From an uncultured Clostridia bacterium (GTDB lineage: Bacteria; Bacillota; Clostridia; TANB77; CAG-508): a stretch of DNA of 12,346 nucleotides. Position 1 is the first letter of the stretch, and every line of letters starts with the position of its first letter. Where the stretch lies: positions 1 through 12,346 of the forward strand of contig CANQZP010000037.1 in NCBI GenBank assembly GCA_947628395.1. The letters are read 5' to 3'. Below are positions 1 to 7,800 of this stretch, in pieces. The position numbers and the translations under genes are program-made. The notes beneath the pieces were generated by a model that did not search any database, was not told where the DNA came from, and saw only the letters and a list, made by a program, of their open reading frames with translations.

Positions 1-18
1 CCTTGTGTCTGCCCTTTA

Positions 19-86
19 GCCCGCCCCTACAAACAATATTATTAGTATTTTCTTCGAAGAACGGGCGATTGATAATCGCCCCTACG
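19..86. repeat. GC-rich palindromic intergenic repeat
   Basis: This leader contains GCCCGCCCCTACAAAC (19-34), a perfect 12-bp palindrome TTCTTCGAAGAA (50-61), and a perfect hairpin GGGCGATT-GAT-AATCGCCC (63-81) followed by CTACG. The hairpin is much richer in G and C than the AT-rich surroundings, and the CGCCCCTAC string occurs twice (22-30 and 77-85). This looks like a dispersed intergenic repeat of the kind seen in many gut Clostridia. The hairpin has no T-run after it, so an intrinsic terminator is unlikely. An open frame crosses this stretch (3-209), but it has no ribosome binding site and no recognisable protein, and I do not call it a gene. Copy number elsewhere in the genome cannot be judged from this window. 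Confidence 0.5.
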
Positions 87-142
87 ATATATTTTTTAAT
101 ACGTTATTGTGATACATATATGATTAAGATTGATTATCATTT

Positions 143-171
143 TCACATTTTATGCTTGTATTTCATAAGAT
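143..171 (+). promoter_or_regulatory. Candidate sigma-E promoter of the cotJ operon
   Basis: TCACATT (143-149) matches 6 of 7 positions of the sigma-E -35 pattern KMATATT. CATAAGAT (164-171) matches 6 of 8 positions of the -10 pattern CATACAHT. The spacer is 14 bp, which is normal for this factor. Transcription would begin near 178-180, about 23 bases before the cotJA start codon, leaving room for the AAGGAGG ribosome binding site at 188-194. In Bacillus subtilis the cotJ operon is transcribed by sigma-E in the mother cell, which supports this reading. An alternative -10 is TATACTAT (171-178), but it lacks a good partner -35. Confidence 0.5.
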
Positions 172-201
172 ATACTATAAACAAATTAAGGAGGAATTTT
201 A

Positions 202-612
202 ATGTTTAGAAATTGTGGTTGTTCTTCTATGCATAATCAATGTCCTTGTGAAAATGATTATAATGATGATAATGATTGTAATAATGATTATGACAATGAC
301 TGCGGTATGTATGAAGATTCATGTAATATAGAAAATAGCTGCTCTTATTATCCAAATGAATATCCTTGTTCATGTGGATATAATCAAGGAAATAGCTTAT
401 TTCCAAATAATATTATGTATGGACACTCTTATGTTCCAAATCAAATAATGAATAAAGTTTATACACCTGAGATTGGACTTAAAATGGGAACTATTTTTCC
501 TGAATTAGTTAGCCCTTATGCACCTTGCCAATCAATGGAAACTATTAATTATTTGAAAAAATCTAATGAAATAAAGGAGGGCTGTAATTCTTATGAATCA
601 AACATGTTGTAA
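202..612 (+). CDS. cotJA: Spore coat-associated protein CotJA with a Cys/Asp/Asn-rich N-terminal extension
   Basis: CotJA is a small inner spore-coat protein made in the mother cell; it interacts with CotJC and needs it for coat assembly. The family core is residues 77-110: YVPNQ, then YTPEIGL, then GTIFPEL and SPYAPCQ, all recognisable CotJA signatures. The start has AAGGAGG at 188-194 with 7-nt spacing. At 136 residues it is longer than the roughly 80-residue Bacillus form. The extra length is an N-terminal stretch (residues 1-64) of low complexity with ten cysteines mixed with Asp, Asn and Tyr, including CGC and CPC pairs. Such a segment could cross-link through disulfides or bind metal in the coat, but that is inference. 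It is the first gene of the operon and its last 20 bases overlap cotJB. Confidence 0.9.
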   Translation: MFRNCGCSSMHNQCPCENDYNDDNDCNNDYDNDCGMYEDSCNIENSCSYYPNEYPCSCGYNQGNSLFPNNIMYGHSYVPNQIMNKVYTPEIGLKMGTIFPELVSPYAPCQSMETINYLKKSNEIKEGCNSYESNML

Positions 613-868
613 TAATGAAAAAACAAGAAGTGAGTTATTAGATGAGATAAGACAGATTAATTTTTATGTAATTGAGCTTAGTCTTTATTTAGATACTCAT
701 CCAGATGATCAAAGAGCAATTTGTCTTCATAATGAGAATGCTAATAAACTTAGAAAGATTACTGACCAATATCAATCAATGTATGGTCCGTTAACAATTG
801 AATTTCCATGTAATAAATGGCGTTGGTTAGAACAGCCTTGGCCTTGGGAAAAAGGAGGTAGCTTTTAA
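593..868 (+). CDS. cotJB: Spore coat protein CotJB
   Basis: CotJB is the second small coat protein of the cotJ operon; its biochemical role is unknown. At 91 residues it has the usual family length. Family marks visible here are the helix ending in YLDTHPDDQRAI, the YGPLT segment, and the Trp/Pro-rich tail WRWLEQPWPWEKGG, where the last glycines commonly close the protein. It starts inside the 3' end of cotJA, behind AAAGGAGG (573-580) with a rather long 12-nt spacer, so translation is probably coupled to cotJA. Its stop overlaps the cotJC start as TAATG. Confidence 0.9.
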   Translation: MNQTCCNNEKTRSELLDEIRQINFYVIELSLYLDTHPDDQRAICLHNENANKLRKITDQYQSMYGPLTIEFPCNKWRWLEQPWPWEKGGSF

Positions 869-987
869 TGTGGACTTATAATAAAAAATTAGAATATCCT
901 GTTAGGATAAAAAATGCAAATCCTAGACTTGCAAAATTTATAATTTCTCAATATGGTGGACCAGATGGTAAGATTATTTTATTGTGA
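868..987 (+). CDS. cotJC: CotJC, N-terminal fragment (gene interrupted by the element)
   Basis: CotJC is a ferritin-like, manganese-catalase-type spore coat protein. Only the N-terminus is here: residues 1-34 carry the family signatures MWTYNKKLEYP, NPRLAKFI and QYGGPDG. The start ATG follows AAAGGAGG (851-858) with 9-nt spacing and overlaps the cotJB stop. After codon 34 (ends at 969) the sequence changes to element DNA, adds K-I-I-L-L and stops at TGA (985-987). That stop codon lies in the element's own att arm. The remainder of the gene lies at 11733-11981 in the same frame; joining 868-969 to 11733-11981 gives 116 residues. A truncated 39-residue peptide is all that can be made while the element is in place. 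Confidence 0.9.
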   Translation: MWTYNKKLEYPVRIKNANPRLAKFIISQYGGPDGKIILL

Positions 988-990
988 AAA
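949..990 (+). other. attL, left recombination site of the element
   Basis: The site is a hybrid. The left part is cotJC coding DNA ending in the 10-bp core ACCAGATGGT (960-969). The right part is the element arm, whose 17 bases 974-990 (TTATTTTATTGTGAAAA) are the exact reverse complement of 11702-11718 at the other end. The core is ACCA-GA-TGGT; the central GA (964-965) is the expected 2-bp crossover of a serine recombinase. The core and arm are separated by 4 bp, the same as at the right end. Confidence 0.85.
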
Positions 991-1016
991 ATACTGTAAT
1001 TATAGGTAAAAATTGG

Positions 1017-1045
1017 TTGACAATAATTGATTTTTATTATATAAT
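1017..1045 (+). promoter_or_regulatory. Perfect consensus sigma-A promoter for the cargo genes
   Basis: TTGACA (1017-1022) and TATAAT (1040-1045) match the vegetative consensus at all twelve positions with the ideal 17-bp spacer. The start point would fall near 1052, giving a leader of about 50 bases before the sortase start. The promoter lies wholly inside the element, 47 bp past the left core, so the cargo can be expressed without the host cotJ promoter. Confidence 0.85.
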
Positions 1046-1080
1046 TTTATTGCTAAAAATTTTATAATACAGAAGATAGA

Positions 1081-1106
1081 GGAGGTAAAAAAATACTTAA
1101 GAAATG
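1081..1106 (+). promoter_or_regulatory. Distant ribosome binding site of the sortase
   Basis: GGAGG (1081-1085) is the only strong ribosome binding site before the sortase, yet it lies 18 nt from the ATG at 1104. An in-frame TAA at 1098-1100 excludes a longer sortase. A possible explanation is a tiny leader of four codons (ATA-CTT-AAG-AAA-TGA, 1093-1107) that starts 7 nt after GGAGG and whose TGA overlaps the sortase start as ATGA. It would need a rare ATA start, so this is speculative. Confidence 0.4.
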
Positions 1107-1766
1107 AGAAAAGCTAAACACGTACAAGAAAGCAAAAAAAATAAATTTATAATAGTAATATTAATCATTATTTTAATTGTTTTAATTTTGGCAGGAGGTT
1201 TTTTTATTTGGTCAAAATTAAATAATAAAAAAGATAATAAAAAAGAAACAAATAATGAGGAAACTAGTAATGAAACAGAAACTACGGATGTAGATGGAAA
1301 TAAAGATAATACAGCTAAAAAAGATGAAATTATTGATACTAGTGATATTCCAGATAAGATAGCTGGATATGATGTACTGGGAAAAATAGTAATTGATAAA
1401 ATAGGTATACAGCAAAATATTTTATCAGAGACTACTGATGATTCATTAAATCACGGAGTAACTAAATTTTGGGGCTCTAATATAAATCAACCTGGAAATA
1501 TGAGTATAACAGGACACAATTACAAAGGAATCTTTGCTGATTTAAGAAATTTAGAAATAGGTGATACTTTTTATATAGTAAGTAAAGATGGAAGAAAGGT
1601 TACTTATACAGTAACAGAAAAAATATCAAAAGTAGCTCCTAATGATATGAGTCATATTGAACAAGACGGATATGATAAAAGAAAAGTTACAATAATTACT
1701 TGTGATCCAGGAGCTAGAACTAGACTTATAGTAAAAGGAGAGAGCAAATTAGAAGGTGAAGAGTAG
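1104..1766 (+). CDS. Sortase, membrane-anchored cysteine transpeptidase
   Basis: Sortases cut a C-terminal sorting motif of secreted proteins and join the protein to peptidoglycan or to another protein, acting on the outer face of the membrane. This one (220 aa) has a single N-terminal membrane helix (about residues 14-36), a linker rich in Lys, Asn, Glu and Thr (37-85), and the catalytic beta-barrel (about 90-215). Catalytic residues are His138 in TGHN, Cys200 in TIITC and probably Arg207 in RTRLIVKG. Class cannot be fixed by eye; the layout resembles class D or class B-like sortases of Clostridia. It is the first cargo gene, directly behind the consensus promoter, with a 101-bp gap and a stem-loop before the giant secreted protein. 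That pairing suggests the two act together, but the giant protein has no visible sorting signal, so the true substrate may lie elsewhere in the genome. Confidence 0.9.
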   Translation: MRKAKHVQESKKNKFIIVILIIILIVLILAGGFFIWSKLNNKKDNKKETNNEETSNETETTDVDGNKDNTAKKDEIIDTSDIPDKIAGYDVLGKIVIDKIGIQQNILSETTDDSLNHGVTKFWGSNINQPGNMSITGHNYKGIFADLRNLEIGDTFYIVSKDGRKVTYTVTEKISKVAPNDMSHIEQDGYDKRKVTIITCDPGARTRLIVKGESKLEGEE

Positions 1767-1800
1767 CTCAATTAATCTATTCTAACATAAGTACAAAAGA

Positions 1801-1837
1801 AAAAACAGAAACAATTTAATAAAGTATTTCTGTTTTT
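1801..1837 (+). terminator. Stem-loop between sortase and giant protein genes (terminator or attenuator)
   Basis: AAAAACAGAAA (1801-1811) pairs perfectly with TTTCTGTTTTT (1827-1837) around a 15-base loop. The 3' arm ends in five T and is followed by GGGG, so the T-run is part of the stem. It could be a partial terminator that lowers expression of the downstream gene relative to the sortase, or an RNA-protecting hairpin. No separate promoter with good boxes is visible between it and the next gene at 1868. Confidence 0.5.
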
Positions 1838-1867
1838 GGGGTAAAAAAGTATTTTGAGGAGAAAAAA

Positions 1868-4800
1868 ATGAAGAAAAAATTGTTTTTAATAATATTAATT
1901 ATTAATCTAATAGTTATATGTACTTTCATTCCTAAAGTATCTGCAGCTAGAATAGATGGGGAAGGAACTGGTCTAACTTGTAGTTTTAGTAATAAACTTT
2001 TAGGAAATGATAAGTGGTCTGTTTCTGTTGTATTATCATCAGTTTTGCCTGAGGATGGAAAAGTTCCAGGTTTAAAAAGAAAAGAACTTATAGAATTAGT
2101 AGAGAAAAAATATAAAGAAGGTATTGTAGAAAGTATAAAAAAATCTAGTGGTGAATTAATAACAGATGATGAAGATTATGTAGGAACTGGTTCTATTATA
2201 ACTCTTACTACTGGAAGAGAAATAACTGTCATTTTATATGGCGATGTAAACGGAAATGGAGTTATAAATGCGGTTGATATATTAGTTATTACAGAACATA
2301 GAATTGATATAAAAAAGATAGATGAAGATAGTAAAAAAATTGCTGCAAAATTAGTTAGCCCACCAGATAATAATGAATTTATAGGAGTTCCTAGTGATGA
2401 AGAAATAACTCTTACAGATTCACTTAGATTAAAACGTTATGTTAATGATTTAGTTGGAACTTCAGAAGAAATTGGCTTAACAATAGTTGATGAAGAATTA
2501 TATCCAGAGGATATAGAAGAAATTGTGGATACAGACAGTATTGTAAGAAAATCTGTAGAAACTATTAATGAAAAAGAAAATGCTCAAAATAGATTTACTT
2601 TAAATTTAAGCAAAAATGATGAAAAGGATGGATATGATAATTTATTAAATTGTGTTATTCATGATAGTAATACTAAACTAGGAGACATCATTGGTGAAAA
2701 TACAATATTTACAGAGCTTTTTAATGATGAAAAAGTAAAAGAGATTATAGTTAAAAATGGTGATAAAGAATATAAAATAGATAAAAATAGTAATATACAA
2801 GAAAACATATTAAAATTTTTATTAAATACAGATGAAGATGTTTTAAATTATGAGTTAAAGGATTTAATAGATACAGAATTAGAAGTAGAGATTAAAATTG
2901 AAGATACAGCTAAGTTTGAGGGTAATCAAGATGGAAAATATATTGTTCGTTTTTGCGGACAAGTAGATTTAGATGATTTTGTAAATGAATCTATAGAAAA
3001 TTTAGAAGATAATGAGTATTTTACTACAACATATAATAAAGATTCAAATGATATTACTGTAAAGATAAATAATAGATCTTTAAAAATGAATGAAGTTATG
3101 GAAAATCCTAATATTCTTAAAGTATTAGAATCATTATTAGATAAAAAAGAAATACGCTCTATAGTTCTAAATTCAGAAAGTGTTGATGGATTAGAATTAG
3201 ATGATTCTTCTGAAGTTAAAGATAAGGTATTAAAGTGGATTAAGTCAAATAGTAAAGAAATATTAGGAAGAGACAATTTTGATGATGCAATAGCAGGTGA
3301 TTTGTCTGGTAAGAAAATTTCATTTACTATAAAACTAAAAGATAATATGAAACTTGTAACTGGAGAGAGTGAAAAAACTTATAATGTAAAATTTATAGCA
3401 GATCCAATAAAAGTTACATATGATTATGGTTATGCTGAAAATGGTGAGACAGAAAATAAAAAGGAAATAGTTGAATTAGAAAATGCAGGAAAATTATATG
3501 TTCCTGATAATCCTGTAAGAGAAGAAATAGTAACAGATGAATTAGGAAATAGCGAAACAATAAAATATAGATTTTTAGGTTGGTATGAATTAAAAGATTC
3601 AGTTGTTTCACAAGTAAAATTTGATTTTGCAAATGTAGTTTATGATGATATTGTATTAGTAGCAAAATGGAATAAGATAGTTGATTTAGATAATTTAGTA
3701 AATAAAGCAGTAGAAAAAGTTGAGAAAACAGATAATCTTACTACTACTTTTGAAAAGGAATTATCTGTAATAACTGTACTTATTAATAATAGATCTTTTA
3801 AGATTAATGAAAATATTTCAAGTTTTGATATGACTCAAATATTAAAAAGTTTAATAGAATCAAAAGATATAAGTTCTATAGTTCTTAAAGTAGATGGAAT
3901 AGATGATCTAGTATTATCTGGAGATGTAGATAAGCTTGAGAGTAGAATTACTAGTTGGTTTGAACAAAATAGTGAAAAATTATTTGATAGAAATGATTTT
4001 AATGATGCAATAGCAGGGGATTTATCTGCTAAGAATATTTCATTATTAATAAATTTAAATCAGAACACTGAATTAGAAGACAAAAATACTAATAAGACAT
4101 ATACTATGTCATTTGTAGCAAATCCAATAAAAGTAACTTATGATTATGGTTATATAGCACAAGGAGAAACTGAAAGCAAAAAATATGAAATGATGGTAGA
4201 GAATGCTGCATTAGTAATAGAACCAAAGGACCCAGTAAGACAGGAAACTGTAACAGATAGTGAAGGTAATACTGAAATTGTTAATTATAGATTTTTAGGT
4301 TGGTATGTAAAGAATGAATCTAATAATTCAGAAGTTAAATTTGATTTTAGTAAAAAGGTATATGATAACATTGTATTAGTAGCAAAATGGAATAAAGTAG
4401 TTGATTTAAATAATTTAGTAAATAAAGCTGTAAATAATCTCCAAGTAAATGATTATTTTAATACTACATATTCAAAAGAGTCAACTGATATCAATGTAAG
4501 AATAAATCATAGATTACCAAAGCTAAGTGAAAAAATTGAAGATTTAAATATAATTGAAATTTTAAAATATTTAACTTCTCAGGAAGATATACAATCTATA
4601 ACTTTAAATGCTGAAGGTGTTAATGAGATTAAATTATCAAAAAATCCAGAAGAAATTCAAAATGAATTAGTATCTTGGTTCAGTAGTAATAGCAAGAGTT
4701 TATTCGGAAGAGATAGTTTTGAAAATGTAATATCAGGTGATTTATCTGGAAAGACAATTTCAATGACTATAGATTTAATAGATAATAGTGAATTAGATAA

Positions 4801-7800
4801 TCAAGAAACTAAAAGAGCATATAACTTCTTATTTAGAGCAGATTCAATAAAAGTTACTTATGATTATGGATATAAAGAAGAAGGAAAAGATGAAAATAAA
4901 ACATCTGAAGTAATACTTGAGAATTCTGGATTATTAGAAGAACCAGAGAATCCAGTAAGAGAAGAAACTTTAAAAGATGATGATGGAAATACAAAAATAG
5001 TTAAATATCATTTCTTAGGTTGGTATGAATCAGATAAAAAATTTGATTTTAATACAGAAGTATTAGATAATATTACATTAGTTGCAAAATGGGCTAAAGA
5101 GGTTGACTTAGATAGTATAGTAAGTAAAAATGTAGAGTCTGTTAAAGAAAACGACTATTTTAATACTGAATATTTAAAAGGTACAAATATAATAAATGTA
5201 AAAATAAATCATAGATCACCAAAAATTAATGAAGTTATAAGTCAATTTAACATAGTAGAAATATTGCAAAATTTAAAATCAGAGGAAGATATTGAATCTA
5301 TAACTCTATCAGCAGAAGGTGTAGATGGAATTGTTTTGACTGAGAATTTAATGGAAATTGTAGGTTGGCTTAATACTAATAGTTTAAAATTATTTGGAAG
5401 AAATACATTCAATGATGCAATAGCAGGTGATTTATCAGGAAAAACATTTATTGTAAATATAAAACTTAAAGATGGTACTGAATTAGAAAATGGAGAAAAA
5501 GAGAAAAATTATAATGTATTATTTAAAGCAGATCCAATAAAAGTAACTTATGATTATGGATATAAAGAAGAAGGAAAAGATGAAAATAAGACATCTGTAG
5601 AAACATTAGAAAATGCAGGATTGCTAAAAGAATATGATACTCCTAAAAGAGATGGTTACAGATTTTTAGGATGGTATAAGCAAGAAGGAGAAAACGTTTC
5701 AGAGAAAGAATTTGATTTTTCAGCTACAGTATATGATAATATGACATTAGTAGCAAAATGGATTAGAGTACTTGATTTAGATTCTTTAATAAATAAAGTA
5801 GTAGACAATGCTGAAGGAAATGAAGAAATTGATTCTACATATCAAAAAGATGAAAACAAAATAATAGTAAAAATAAATAATAGACTAACAAAGGCTAATG
5901 ATGCATTAGAAAATAGTGATTTAATTCAAATACTTAATGATTTAATAAAAGAAGAGGATATAGAAGTAGTAAGATTATCAGCAGAAAGTGTAGAAAGTAT
6001 TAATATAAATGGAACTTCAGAAGAAATATTAAATTGGTTTAATATAAATAGTTTGAAATTATTAGGAAAAGATAATATAAATGATGCTATAGCTGATGAT
6101 TTAGTAGGTAAAAAAATTTCTATAGCTATTAAGATAAATGATGATATAGAACTTGCAAATCAACAAAAAGAGAAAACTTATGATATATTATTTGTAGCAG
6201 ATCCTATAGAAGTAACTTATGATTATGATTATAAAGAAAATGGCAAAAATGAAAATAAAAAAGCTACAGATATATTAGAAAATGTAGGATTATTAAAAGA
6301 ACCTGAAGTACCAGTAAGAGAAGACTATAGATTTTTAGGTTGGTATAAACAAGATGGAGAGAAATTTGATTTTGATAATGAAATAATATCAGATAATATT
6401 ACTTTAATAGCAAAATGGATTAGAGTACTAGATTTAGATAATTTGATAAACAATACTTTAACTAATATTGGTAAAGGTGATGACATACATACTACATATG
6501 AAAAAGGATCAAATCAAATTAATGTATTTATAAATTATAGATCTCCTAAACTAGGTGCAAATTTACAATCGATTGATACTTTTAAATTAATAAAACAATT
6601 AGGATTATATGATGATATTGATTCTATAACTCTTAAAGCAAATGACGTAGAAGATATTGTATTGAATGGAACTGAATCTGAAATTCAAAATAATCTTAAT
6701 AAATGGTTTAATAGCAACACATCAAAATTATTTGGAATAGATAATTTTGATGATGTAATAATCGGAGATTTAGCTGATAAAACGATTTCAATGTCTGTAA
6801 AAATAAATAATGATATAGAATTACCAAATCAACAAAAAGAAAAGACTTACAACATTGTATTTAAAGCTAATCCAATAGTAATAACTTATGATTATGGATA
6901 TAAAGAATTTGGTAGTACTCAGAACAAGAAATCGACAGAATTGTTAGAAGAATCTGGGGTAGTAACAAAACCACAAGACCCAGTAAGGAATGGATATAGA
7001 TTTTTAGGATGGTATTATTGGGATACTTCATTAAGAGATTATAAATTATTTGATTTTGAAAATACTGTAATTAGAGATGATTTTACAATTATTGCACAAT
7101 GGATTGAAGTATTAGATATGGATAATTTAGTAAATGATAAATTAAATGTTGCTAAAAATGATAATATATATACTGATGATATTTATACTTCATATACAAC
7201 AGGTTCAAATAGATTAGAGGTAAAAATAAACTATAGATCAACAAAGATTAAGGAAATGATTTCTAAAATTGATGTTATTAAAATGATAATTGAATTATCA
7301 CAAGTAGATGATATAGAATCTATTACTTTATCAGCCAATAATATTGATTCTGTTGAATTAACTGGAAACAGTTCTGAAGTTGAAACAAAGATTAGAGACT
7401 GGTTTACAAAGAATAGTTCAAAATTATTTGGAAAAAATAACTTTGAAGATGTGTTGCTTGGCGATTTACACAATAAAACAATTTCAATGTCAATAAAGGT
7501 AAAAGACAATATTGAGTTGAATAATCAAGTAAAAGAAAAGAATTATTATATTTTATTTGAAGCTGATCCTATTATAGTAACTTATGATTATGGATATGAA
7601 AATAATAATGAAGAGGTAATGTTAGAAGAACCTGGATTATTAAAAAAGAAGGAATCACTACAACGAAGTGGATATAAATTTTTAGGTTGGTATTATAATG
7701 GTCAATTATTTGATTTTGATAAGTTTGTTGTAAATGATAGTATCACAATATATGCAAAATGGGTAAAAATAGTTGATATTGATACTGATGTTAAGACAGT

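Noticed and set aside
3..209. 68-codon open frame before cotJA
   Set aside because: It runs through the palindromic repeat and the candidate sigma-E promoter, has no ribosome binding site and no recognisable protein features.
2926..3276. Minus-strand open frames inside the giant gene (also 1218-1415, 3414-3665, 7231-7509, 8212-8580, 9175-9357)
   Set aside because: They are antisense shadows of AT-rich, repetitive coding DNA, with no ribosome binding sites and low-complexity Leu/Ile/Ser/Phe products.
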